Below the pieces are notes generated by a model that worked only from the letters and a program-made list of their open reading frames with translations, was not told the origin of the DNA and did no database searches. A DNA stretch of 64,000 nucleotides from CAVXZE01 sp964615365 (GTDB lineage: Bacteria > Myxococcota_A > UBA9160 > UBA6930): assembly GCA_964615365.1 (NCBI GenBank), contig CAZTOU010000016.1:1-64000 (forward strand). Direction: 5' to 3'. The position numbers and the translations under genes are program-made. This document shows positions 1 to 7,984 of the stretch, piece by piece (within the stretch, counting starts at the first letter, position 1; every line of letters begins with the position of its first letter).

Positions 1-827
1 CCGAACCTGCCTCTCAGAAGAGAGATCCGCCGCATTCGACAGCTCTGTACAAAGGGAAGGTCGAGTCGGGCGTGAATCACGCGCAGCGCAAGCTGCGAGG
101 TCTTCGCTTCGAGAGCCTCGAGGAGGCTCAGGCCTACCTCGACCGCTGGGAGACGAACTGGGCCGACACCCGGATCCACGGCACCACGAAGCGCCAGGTC
201 GCGGCGATGTTCGCTGAAGAGAAGCCCCACCTGCTGCCGCTTCCCGTCGAGCCGTTCCGCTACTACCAGTACGGCGATCGGACGGTGCATCTCGACGGCG
301 CCGTCGAGGTGGACGGAGCCTACTACCACGTTCCGCCCGGGCGGATCGGTCAGCGTCTCCGCGTGCAGTGGGACTCCCTGCATGTTCGCATCCTGTGCCC
401 CAAGACGGGCGAGCTCTTACGCGAGCACGTTCGCCAGAAGAAGGGCTACCACCGAATGCGGGACGAGGATCGTCCCCCGAAGACGCCGGAGAGCACCGTT
501 CGGCTGCTCTCGCGGGCCTGCCATGCCGGCGAGTCCATCGGCCTGGTCTGCCAGGCGATCCATCACACGGACGGCGAGACCGGTATCCGGCGGATCCTTG
601 GCGTCCTCTCGCTGGTGAAGCAGCACGGCGCATCCGCGATCGAGCCGGCCTGCGCGATGGCGCTCGAGATGGAGCTGCCCACCTATCAGTTCGTACGCCG
701 CTATCTGGAGCGCCAGCCTCCGCTTCCCCTCTCACTCAAACAGGTGGACCCGCTGATCCGCGAGCTCACCCACTACCGCGATCTGGTCGATCGCCGCTCG
801 GAAGGAGACGTTCATGAACATGACTGA
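1..827 (+). CDS. istA: IS21 transposase IstA, 5' end outside window
   Basis: This is the C-terminal part of the IS21 DDE transposase, which cuts and joins the element's ends together with its helper IstB. The frame is open from base 3, so the start lies upstream of the window. The visible part begins just before a KGKVESGV segment, which in IstA lies at the end of the integrase core, and continues through the C-terminal domain (YYHVPPGRIG). The stop at 825-827 lies inside istB, giving a 14-base overlap that suggests coupled translation. The catalytic residues are mostly upstream, so activity cannot be judged. Confidence 0.85.
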   Translation, partial: EPASQKRDPPHSTALYKGKVESGVNHAQRKLRGLRFESLEEAQAYLDRWETNWADTRIHGTTKRQVAAMFAEEKPHLLPLPVEPFRYYQYGDRTVHLDGAVEVDGAYYHVPPGRIGQRLRVQWDSLHVRILCPKTGELLREHVRQKKGYHRMRDEDRPPKTPESTVRLLSRACHAGESIGLVCQAIHHTDGETGIRRILGVLSLVKQHGASAIEPACAMALEMELPTYQFVRRYLERQPPLPLSLKQVDPLIRELTHYRDLVDRRSEGDVHEHD

Positions 828-1575
828 ACTCGACCACGCCCTGCGCAAGCTGCGCTTGTCGGGCATAGCCGACAACCTGGAGCTGCGCCTCCTGGAGGCG
901 CAGAGCGAGAAGGTGGTGCCGATCGATCTCGTCGCCGCTCTGGTGAGCGACGAGATCGTTCGGCGCCAAGACAGACTGCTGGGTCGAAGGCTCAAGAAGG
1001 CGCGCTTCCGGGACCCGGACAAGACGCTCGACGGCTTCGACTTCGAGTTCAACAAGAAGATGAACCGCAGGCTTGTGTTCGAACTCGCGACTGCTCGGTT
1101 CGTGAGTCAGTGCGAGGACGTGCTGCTGCTCGGAAAACCGGGAACGGGCAAGAGCCATCTCGTGCAGGCGATCGGCTCCGCCGCCATCGCGCAGGGCCAC
1201 CAGGTCTACTACCGGGAGACCCACACGCTCATCGAGGAGTTGATGGACGCGACGCTCGATGAACGACGTAAGAAGCACATGGCGGATCTCGAGCGCGTTC
1301 CCCTGCTTATCATCGACGACCTCGGAATGCGGAAGCTCCCGCCGACGGCCGCCGAGGATCTGCTGGAGATCATCATGCGTCGCTACGAGCGGGCCAGCAC
1401 GATCCTGACGTCGAACCGGCCGATCGAGGACTGGGGCAAGCTGCTGGGCGACACGGCGGCGGTGACAGCGATGCTCGATCGCCTCCTCCACCACGCCCAC
1501 GTCCTGAAGTGCGGGCCCCGCAGCTGGCGATCAAAGGAGATGACTGCCTTGCAGCCCAAGGGGGCTCAGAGCTAA
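814..1575 (+). CDS. istB: IS21 helper ATPase IstB
   Basis: IstB is the AAA+ ATPase, related to DnaC, that helps IstA choose and engage its target. The 253-residue protein is full length for the family. A Walker A motif (GKPGTGKSH) is near residues 107-115 and a Walker B (LLIIDDLGM) near residue 168. The arginine-bearing segment MLDRLLHHAHVL near the C-terminus matches the usual IstB end. The ATG lies inside istA. The gene looks intact, and the terminal repeats begin 25 bases after its stop. Confidence 0.93.
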   Translation: MNMTELDHALRKLRLSGIADNLELRLLEAQSEKVVPIDLVAALVSDEIVRRQDRLLGRRLKKARFRDPDKTLDGFDFEFNKKMNRRLVFELATARFVSQCEDVLLLGKPGTGKSHLVQAIGSAAIAQGHQVYYRETHTLIEELMDATLDERRKKHMADLERVPLLIIDDLGMRKLPPTAAEDLLEIIMRRYERASTILTSNRPIEDWGKLLGDTAAVTAMLDRLLHHAHVLKCGPRSWRSKEMTALQPKGAQS

Positions 1576-1599
1576 TTAGACACTGTCCCGGGCGGCTCC

Positions 1600-1649
1600 C
1601 TATGGCCGGTTTTGAGACGTTCACCTATGGCCGCTTTTGAGGTGTTCAC
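1600..1649. repeat. Two tandem 25-bp IS21 end repeats
   Basis: Two adjacent 25-bp copies (1600-1624 and 1625-1649) match at 22 of 25 positions. Both begin CTATGGCCG and end GTTCAC. Repeated transposase-binding sites of this sort are usual at IS21-family ends. They mark the right border of the element at about 1648-1650. Confidence 0.8.
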
Positions 1650-2416
1650 CGAGGACCCGCCGCATGAGCGCCGATAATCCGAGCTGGGGCGAAGACAAGA
1701 TCTTTGAAGAGCTCGATCTCAAGTTCGGCATCAAGCACTCAACCAGTACGATTCGAAAGTACATGGTGAAACGACGATCCCCAGGCGATCGGCAGACCTG
1801 GAAGACTTTTCTCAAGAATCACGACCACGAGATCTTCGCATGCGACTTCATGACGCAGCACACCGCGCTCTTCTCCGTGATCTACGTATTCGTGGTCATG
1901 GAGCTCAACACACGGCGGATCGTTCATATCAATGTCACCACGCACCCATCACTGCCATGGGTCAAGAGACAGATTCTTGACTTTTCTGCCTTCGACCGTT
2001 CACCTCGCTTTCTCCTGCACGACAACGACGGCATCTTTGGGCAGTTCGGACATCCAAAGAGGGGCTCGGAAGGCAAACACTATCGCTGCCACCTCGATCT
2101 TTGGCTCGATCAGGTGCTGGAGATCAAGGGATTGCCAACTCCCTATCACACACCAAACGCGAATGCCCACGTTGAGCGTTTCCACAGGACACTTCGTGAG
2201 GACGCCCTGAATCACTTCATCTTCTTGTGCGAAGATCATATTCGACAGGTCGCGCGTGAATTCGTCGCCTTCTACAACGGCGCGCGCCCCTCGCAGGCAA
2301 CACATGCCATACCCGAGCCGTACCCTGAGCTGCAGAAGCCGTCACAGAAGAGCGGTAAGCTGATCGCCCTCCCCGTCCTCGGAGGCATTCAACACGACTA
2401 TCGATTGGCAGCGTAG
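1650..2416 (+). pseudogene. Integrase-type transposase, N-terminus lost at IS21 junction
   Basis: This is a DDE integrase-core transposase fragment of about 255 residues. The open frame extends left to a TTG at 1637, but that start lies inside the IS21 end repeat, so the first residues are not native. What remains starts in the usual helical segment (NPSWGEDKIFEEL). The catalytic acids remain as ACDF, HDND and the HVERF glutamate, followed by the C-terminal fold. The N-terminal HTH is missing, so the protein is probably inactive. The loss is best explained by insertion of the IS21 element on its left. Confidence 0.75.
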
Positions 2417-2670
2417 CCCCTGCCCCTCGCGAGTTACCACGTCACATCAAATTCGAGAGCGCCTCAAGAACCTGCGGGGCACCGAAACTTGCCCTCCCCT
2501 GGCAATCACAAGTCCCAGACCAAATCGGCCTGCCCGAACCCTCCAGATCTCACTCCTCGCTCAGCTACAAATCGAATCCGTCCCCTCTGTGATCGCACGG
2601 ACAGAATATTCGCGGAGTACGCTGGCAATTCGGAGTTGCTAATTCAGATTATCATGATACTTTGAGGTAC

Positions 2671-3828
2671 ATGTTCATCCAGCGAGCCCTGCGCCTCCCC
2701 GCGGCCGGAACCGAGACCTTCTTCCTCTGGGGACCTCGCCAGACGGGAAAGACCACGCTGCTTCGCCGCGCCTACCCGGACGCCTGGTGGATCGACCTGC
2801 TCAAATCCGAGGAGTACCGGCGTTATCTGCAGCAGCCCGAGCTCCTGCGCCAGGAGCTTGCCGATGAGGATCCGGGTCTCCGCCGCCAGATCGTGATCGA
2901 CGAGGTGCAGAAGGTCCCCGCTCTGCTCGACGAGGTGCACTGGCTGCTCGAGAACCGGAGCTTCCACTTTGCGCTCTGCGGGTCGAGCGCCCGGAAGGTG
3001 AAGCGCGGGGCCGCGAACCTGCTGGGGGGGCGGGCCGTGCGTTATGAGCTGCACGGTTTCAGCGCCTCGGAGCTGGGCCGCGAGTTCGACCTGGGCCGCC
3101 TGCTGAACCACGGCTACCTCCCGCGGTTCTATTCATCCGCCCGCGCGCGCCGGCTGCTCGACGCCTACGTAGCTGACTACCTGAAGGAGGAGGTAGCGGC
3201 CGAAGGGCTGGTCCGGAACCTGCCGGTCTTCTCCGAGTTCCTGAACGCGGCCGCGCTCAGCGATGCCGAGATCGTCAACTTCTCGAACATTGCCCGCGAA
3301 TGCGGTGTCTCGGGCCACACCGTGAAGAGCTACTTCGGGATTCTCGAGGACACGCTCCTCGGCCGCTGGCTGCCGGCCTATCGGAGGCGTCCGAAGCGTC
3401 GCGTGATCGGAGCCCCGAAATTCTACTTCGCGGATGTCGGAGTCGTGAACCGACTGGCACGGCGCGGCGAGCTGTTGCCCGGGTCCGAACTGTACGGGAA
3501 GGCGTTCGAGAACTGGGTCTTCCACGAGTTGGTCGTTTGCGACGCCTACGGCGAGGCCGACGCGAAGCTCGCGTACTGGCGACTCGCGAGCGGAATCGAG
3601 GTGGACTTCGTCGTGAACGACATGCAGCTCGCGGTCGAGGCAAAGGCGAGCGCCCGAATCACGTCGGACCACCTGAAGGGGCTGCGCCACCTCGCTCGAG
3701 ACCACCCCCGAGTTGGCCGACGCGTAGTGGTATGTCTGGAGCCCAAGGCCCGCAGGACGGACGACGGCATCGAGATCCTCCCCGCGGCCACCTTCATCCG
3801 ACGCCTCTCGCGTGGCGAACTCTTCTGA
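2671..3828 (+). CDS. AAA ATPase with DUF4143 C-terminal domain
   Basis: This predicted ATPase has an N-terminal AAA_14 domain and a C-terminal DUF4143 domain. A Walker A (GPRQTGKTT) is near residue 23, a Walker B-like QIVIDEVQKV near residue 75, and a sensor segment (FALCGSSARKVK) follows. The C-terminal half ends with a nuclease-like strand pattern (GIEVDFVV, LAVEAKAS), typical of DUF4143 proteins. The function is unknown; such genes are often found in accessory DNA. The ATG at 2671 is preferred over the upstream TTG at 2662. A GAGG lies just before it with tight spacing. The gene is flanked by transposases and probably arrived with them. Confidence 0.85.
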   Translation: MFIQRALRLPAAGTETFFLWGPRQTGKTTLLRRAYPDAWWIDLLKSEEYRRYLQQPELLRQELADEDPGLRRQIVIDEVQKVPALLDEVHWLLENRSFHFALCGSSARKVKRGAANLLGGRAVRYELHGFSASELGREFDLGRLLNHGYLPRFYSSARARRLLDAYVADYLKEEVAAEGLVRNLPVFSEFLNAAALSDAEIVNFSNIARECGVSGHTVKSYFGILEDTLLGRWLPAYRRRPKRRVIGAPKFYFADVGVVNRLARRGELLPGSELYGKAFENWVFHELVVCDAYGEADAKLAYWRLASGIEVDFVVNDMQLAVEAKASARITSDHLKGLRHLARDHPRVGRRVVVCLEPKARRTDDGIEILPAATFIRRLSRGELF

Positions 3829-3946
3829 GCAGCGACCCAGCTGCGTCTCAGGACATTCTGAAGTGGAGGCGTCGCAACTGCGACGTCCGTGAATTCATTG
3901 AGCTTTTCTATGATACGCGCCGATTGCTGGATCTGCCGATACGGGT

Positions 3947-5275
3947 GTGATGACGACCCTCCGCACTCGACGTACCTACGACCACCGCATTCGAGAAATG
4001 ATCTGCGAGACCGGCGATCCGGGCTTGTTTCCTGAGCTGAAGATTCCTCGGTCCACGATTCGAAACTGGCTTCACCGGGGCATTCCCGATGTCGTCACGT
4101 GTGACCTCCTCTCAGCTGAGAAGACCGAGCTTCTGGCCGAGATGCAGGAACTGCGTCATCGAGCGGCTGTGCTCGGCGCGATCGTCGGCCTGCTGGTCGC
4201 AATGCTTCGCGTATCGGAGCGCCGGCTGGACCACGAGAGGCTTCCCGAAGGCAGTGGGAAACGGGCGCTGCTCCGGGGAATCGGGCGAGCGAGTAGGGTG
4301 ATACCGCTGAGTGTGGCATTGCGGATCGCGCGGCTGTCCCCGTCTCGCTACCACGGCTGGCGCCGCGCCGAGATTCGCTGCGAGCTTGACGATCGATCCA
4401 GCTGCCCGCGAAGCAAGCCGACACGACTGACAGCCGCTGAGGCGCGACTCGTGAAGGAAATGGTCGAGAGCGATGACCATCGCCACTTATCGCTCCGAGG
4501 ACTCGCATTGTATGCGCAACGCATCGGAAGAGTGGTCGCTTCGCCGTCGACGTGGTCTCGGCTGATCCGAGAGGGCGGGTGGCGAAGGCCGCGCAGCCGT
4601 GTCTATCCAGCAAAGCCCAAGGTGGGCATCCGTGCCAACGCCCCGAACGAGCTGTGGCATATCGACGTCACCATCATCGGGTTGCTGGATGGCACCAAGG
4701 CCTACCTCCACGCGGTGATCGATAACTTCTCGCGGCGGATCCTGGCGTGGACCCTGGAGGAGCGGCTGGGCGCGGGTGGGACATGCCGGATCCTCTTGGA
4801 GGCCGGCCGTCACCTGGGCACTCATCCAGTCGAGACCACCGTGATGACTGACTCGGGCGCGGAGAATGTCAACGGGAACGTCGAGGATCTGCTCGACCGC
4901 GAGGGATGGAGGCGCATCCTGGCGCAGGTGGAAGTGAGCTTCTCCAACTCCATGATCGAGGCTTTCTGGCGATCGTTGAGGCACGCGTGGCTGTATCTGC
5001 ACAACCTGGACAATCTGGTAACACTACGGCGCCTCATCGCGTTCTACGTGCGGGAGCACAATGAGACGATTCCCCACGCGGCCTTCCATGGTCAGACGCC
5101 TGACGAGATGTACTTCGGCAACGGGGACGCGGTGGTCATCGATCTTGCCGCCGCGCGGATGAGGGCCCGCCAGCAGCGAATGAAGGCGAACCGGATGGCG
5201 ACCTGTGGCGTCTGTGTAGGAGGTCATGATTTTGGGGCGTTGCAATTGCAGCGGGCGGAGTGCGGAATGTCCTGA
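3947..5275 (+). CDS. Integrase-core (IS3-like) transposase
   Basis: This 442-residue transposase has an N-terminal HTH (IPRSTIRNWLHRGIPDVV, around residues 34-51) and an rve integrase core. The acidic triad is visible as WHIDVT, MTDSGAENV and SNSMIEAFWRSL. The basic C-terminal tail with a Cys-x-x-Cys (ATCGVC) is seen in related transposases. The last 20 or so residues run into sequence next to the following element and may not be native. GTG at 3947 or the adjacent ATG at 3950 could be the start. The gene appears intact and could still be active. No terminal inverted repeats were confirmed. Confidence 0.8.
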   Translation: MMTTLRTRRTYDHRIREMICETGDPGLFPELKIPRSTIRNWLHRGIPDVVTCDLLSAEKTELLAEMQELRHRAAVLGAIVGLLVAMLRVSERRLDHERLPEGSGKRALLRGIGRASRVIPLSVALRIARLSPSRYHGWRRAEIRCELDDRSSCPRSKPTRLTAAEARLVKEMVESDDHRHLSLRGLALYAQRIGRVVASPSTWSRLIREGGWRRPRSRVYPAKPKVGIRANAPNELWHIDVTIIGLLDGTKAYLHAVIDNFSRRILAWTLEERLGAGGTCRILLEAGRHLGTHPVETTVMTDSGAENVNGNVEDLLDREGWRRILAQVEVSFSNSMIEAFWRSLRHAWLYLHNLDNLVTLRRLIAFYVREHNETIPHAAFHGQTPDEMYFGNGDAVVIDLAAARMRARQQRMKANRMATCGVCVGGHDFGALQLQRAECGMS

Positions 5276-6002
5276 GATGCAGCAGGGCTATGACCGAGTT
5301 GCGGGGGCGCTGTCGAACCTCGGCCACTACATCAGCGGCGAGACCGTGGGAAACATCTTGAGGCGCAATGGCGTTCCGCCGGCACCGCGACGAAAGCCAG
5401 ACATCCCGTGGTCGGAGTTCATCGAGAGGCACCAAGACGTGATCGCCGCCTGTGACTTCTTCACCACCGAGGTGCTCACGCCGATGGGATTGATGACCTA
5501 CTACGTGCTGTTCTTCATCAAGATCGGAAGCCGGGAAGTCCACATCGCCGGTCTCACGCAGCACCCGAACGAGAGCTGGATGAAGCAGGTCGCAAGGAAT
5601 GTCACGATGGAGGAATGGGGCTTCCTGTGTGGCCAGCGGTACCTGATATTCGATCGCGACTCGAAGTTCTGCTCATCTTTTCGGCGGCTCATCCGCTTGG
5701 CCGGCATCAAGCCCATCAGGCTCCCGCCCATGTCGCCGAACTTGAACGCTTACGCCGAAAGGTACGTGAGGAGCGCGAGAGAGGAATGTCTGTCTCGGAT
5801 CGTCTCATTCGGGGAAGAAGGGCTTCGACGGGCCTTGAGCGAATTCGTCGCCCACTATCACGAGGAGAGGAATCACCAGGGCAAGGATAACGTGCTGCTC
5901 TTCCCATCGGCGGAGCGACCGGCGCTGTCCAAGAGCGACGCCATCGGGTGCAAGCAGCGCATCGGCGGGCTTCTCAAGTACTACTACCGGGACGCGGCTT
6001 GA
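5226..6002 (+). pseudogene. Second integrase-type transposase, N-terminally truncated
   Basis: From about base 5284 the frame encodes a transposase of the same type as the fragment at 1650-2416. It begins in the same helical region (GYDRVAGALSNLGH) and keeps the triad segments ACDFF, IFDRDSKF and NAYAERYV. The first 15 or so residues come from unrelated sequence shared with the end of the preceding transposase, so the true N-terminus is missing. It overlaps the preceding gene by 50 bases. The two elements appear to have been joined by insertion or deletion. Activity is unlikely. Confidence 0.7.
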
Positions 6003-6105
6003 CTGGTAGTAGATGAGACCTTGGCGGAAAATCGCGCTCAACTGTGTGAACCGGCTTCGATTTCACCGGATTGAGTATTTTGACCATACGGGTCTCCGCT
6101 TGGGA

Positions 6106-6125
6106 TGCGCGAAGCCGCTCGGCCA
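6106..6125 (-). other. Short tRNA-Ser-like fragment
   Basis: Bases 6113-6125 are identical to 6270-6282, the D-arm part of tRNA-Ser(GGA). The five bases 6106-6110 also match the preceding stretch once two bases are skipped. This may be a leftover from integration or rearrangement at the tRNA locus. The match is short and could be chance. Confidence 0.35.
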
Positions 6126-6128
6126 AGA

Positions 6129-6146
6129 CCCCGCGGAATCGCGGGG
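6129..6146. terminator. Possible hairpin terminator
   Basis: A perfect 7-bp stem (CCCCGCG with CGCGGGG) closes a GAAT loop. It lies downstream of the tRNA-Ser genes on the minus strand and of the last transposase on the plus strand. There is only a short T-rich stretch after it in either direction, so termination is not certain. Confidence 0.4.
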
Positions 6147-6201
6147 ATTTCTCAGGCTGTGCCCGAGTGCGCGCGGGAAGTCTCTGCAACAGCAGACTGG
6201 T

Positions 6202-6289
6202 TGGCGGAGAGAGTGGGATTCGAACCCACGGTACCTTTCGGTACACACGCTTTCCAAGCGTGCGCCTTCAGCCGCTCGGCCATCTCTCC
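6202..6289 (-). tRNA. tRNA-Ser(GGA)
   Basis: The 88-base gene folds as a long-variable-arm tRNA. A 7-bp acceptor stem is formed by 6283-6289 with 6206-6212. The discriminator is G, and CCA is encoded at 6204-6202. The anticodon loop is TTGGAAA, giving anticodon GGA, which reads UCC and UCU. The T-arm has GGTTCGAATCC. It is the last of three serine tRNAs in the same direction. Confidence 0.95.
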
Positions 6290-6358
6290 GCGCAGCAGAA
6301 ACTAACGGGGGCCTCCCGGATCGCTAACCGCCGGCGAAAACGGACCCCCGCGAAATCC

Positions 6359-6448
<90 letters not shown>

Positions 6449-6518
6449 GCGAAGGAGTTGGGGAATCTAGCAAGCCCCGCGAGTCCTCGGCGAGCGGAGT
6501 TCGCGAAGGTCGGGATCC

Positions 6519-6608
6519 TGGCGGAGAGGGAGGGATTCGAACCCTCGAGGCGCGTAAACGCCTGGCGGTTTTCAAGACCGCTGCCTTCAACCGCTCGGCC
6601 ACCTCTCC
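6519..6608 (-). tRNA. tRNA-Ser(UGA)
   Basis: This 90-base serine tRNA has an encoded CCA. The anticodon loop CTTGAAA gives anticodon UGA, which reads UCA and neighbouring UCN codons. It is the first gene of the cluster, 98 bases from the divergent serS start. It is not tRNA-Sec, which would have anticodon UCA and a longer acceptor arm. Confidence 0.95.
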
Positions 6609-6630
6609 TAAGCCATTGAATTCCATGGGA

Positions 6631-6658
6631 ATTCTAAGGCTTCGCGGGGCGGGGTCAA
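6631..6658 (-). promoter_or_regulatory. Promoter of the tRNA-Ser operon
   Basis: On the minus strand TTGACC (6658-6653) is followed after 16 bases by TAGAAT (6636-6631), a near-consensus sigma-70 pair. Transcription would start near 6624, about 16 bases before the mature tRNA-Ser(UGA). A 7-bp dyad (GAATTCC, 3-base centre, GGAATTC) at 6618-6634 overlaps the -10 and start region. Confidence 0.6.
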
Positions 6659-6706
6659 CCGGGGTGCCAGCTTGACTGGGTTCCGGCCAGTTGCTTCCCT
6701 CCCTCC

Positions 6707-7984
6707 ATGCTGGATCCCCGAAGTCTTGCAGAGCGACGCGACGAGATCCTGGAGAGCTGCCGGCGGCGGCGGGTGGAGGCCGACGTCGACGGCGCCATCG
6801 CCCTCTACAAGGAGGTGGCGGCGCGCCAGACCGAGCTGAACGAGGCCAACCGGCGCCGCAACGAGCACCAGGCCTCGGGCAAGCGCAAGATGGAGCCCGC
6901 CGAGCGGGAGGCCCACACCGCCGAGGGTCGGGCGCTCAAGGAGAGCGTCACCCGCGTGGAGGCTGCGCTCGCCGAGGCGCGCGAGGCCTTCGAGGTGGCC
7001 CTGGGCGAGCTCCCGAATTTCGTCCATCCCGATGTGCCCGAAGGCGGCGAAGACGACTGCCGGGAGATCCGCCGGGTCGGCGAGCCGACCCGGTTCGACT
7101 TCGAGCCCCTCGATCACCTGGCGATCGGGAAGCAGCTCGAACTGATCGACTTCGAGGCAGGCGCCAAGGTCGCCGGGCAGAAGTGGTACTACCTGAAGAA
7201 CGAGGCGGTGCTGCTGGAGCTCGCCCTCCAGCGCTACGCCCTCGACCACCTGCTGGCGGAGGGCTTCACGCCCTTCCTCACGCCCGACGTGGCGCGGCCG
7301 GAGATCCTCGACGGGATCGGCTTCAATCCCCGCGGCGAGCAGACTGACGTCTACTCGATCGCCAACGCGAATCTTTGCCTGGTGGGAACCGCCGAGATCA
7401 CACTGGGCGGTCTCTACGCGGACCAGATCCTCGACGAGGACCAGCTTCCGCTCAAGCTGGCCGGGCTCTCCCACTGCTTCCGTACCGAGGCAGGGGCAGC
7501 GGGACGCGAGAGCAAGGGACTCTACCGGGTGCACCAGTTCAGCAAGGTGGAGATGTTCACCATCACCCGTCCCGAGGACTCGGAGGACATGCACGCGTAC
7601 CTCCTCGCCCAGGAGGAGAAGATCATGCAAGGGCTCGAGGTGCCGTACCGGGTGGTGGACATCGCCAGCGGCGACCTCGGCGCTCCCGCCTATCGCAAGT
7701 ACGACATCGAGGCCTGGATGCCGGGTCGCGGCGAGGGGGGAAGCTACGGCGAGGTCACCAGCGCCTCGAACTGCACCGACTACCAGGCGCGACGCCTTCG
7801 GACCCGCTTCCGCCGCAAGGGATCGAAGAAGAACGAGCTCGTCCACATGCTGAACGGGACCGCCGTCGCGATGTCGCGCATGCCCATCGCGGTGCTCGAG
7901 AACCACCAGCGCGCCGACGGAAGTGTCGCCATTCCCGAAGCCCTCAAGCCCTACATGGGCCGCGACGCCATTGGCCCTCGCTGA
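6707..7984 (+). CDS. serS: Seryl-tRNA synthetase
   Basis: This class II synthetase charges tRNA-Ser and also tRNA-Sec with serine. The 425-residue length is normal. The first 110 residues form the tRNA-binding coiled-coil arm. Motif 2 is visible as CFRTEAGAAGRESKGLYR and motif 3 near the C-terminus as NGTAVAMSRMPIAVLENHQ. The last is slightly unusual in having Ala-Val-Ala-Met-Ser where many enzymes have Gly-Leu-Ala-Val-Gly. The sequence before the ATG is pyrimidine-rich with no Shine-Dalgarno. The gene diverges from three tRNA-Ser genes and runs into selB. Confidence 0.96.
   Translation: MLDPRSLAERRDEILESCRRRRVEADVDGAIALYKEVAARQTELNEANRRRNEHQASGKRKMEPAEREAHTAEGRALKESVTRVEAALAEAREAFEVALGELPNFVHPDVPEGGEDDCREIRRVGEPTRFDFEPLDHLAIGKQLELIDFEAGAKVAGQKWYYLKNEAVLLELALQRYALDHLLAEGFTPFLTPDVARPEILDGIGFNPRGEQTDVYSIANANLCLVGTAEITLGGLYADQILDEDQLPLKLAGLSHCFRTEAGAAGRESKGLYRVHQFSKVEMFTITRPEDSEDMHAYLLAQEEKIMQGLEVPYRVVDIASGDLGAPAYRKYDIEAWMPGRGEGGSYGEVTSASNCTDYQARRLRTRFRRKGSKKNELVHMLNGTAVAMSRMPIAVLENHQRADGSVAIPEALKPYMGRDAIGPR

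Larger units (their letters stand above)
1..1650 (+). mobile_element. IS21-family insertion sequence, right part
   Basis: This is the right-hand part of an IS21-type element. It holds the end of istA, all of istB and two tandem copies of a 25-bp terminal repeat at 1600-1649. IS21 elements are known to carry istA and istB as overlapping genes and to have repeated sequences near their ends. Reading inward from the right, the repeat begins TGAACACC. The left end lies outside the window. The element abuts a transposase fragment that has lost its N-terminus, so it appears to have inserted into an older element. Confidence 0.85.
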
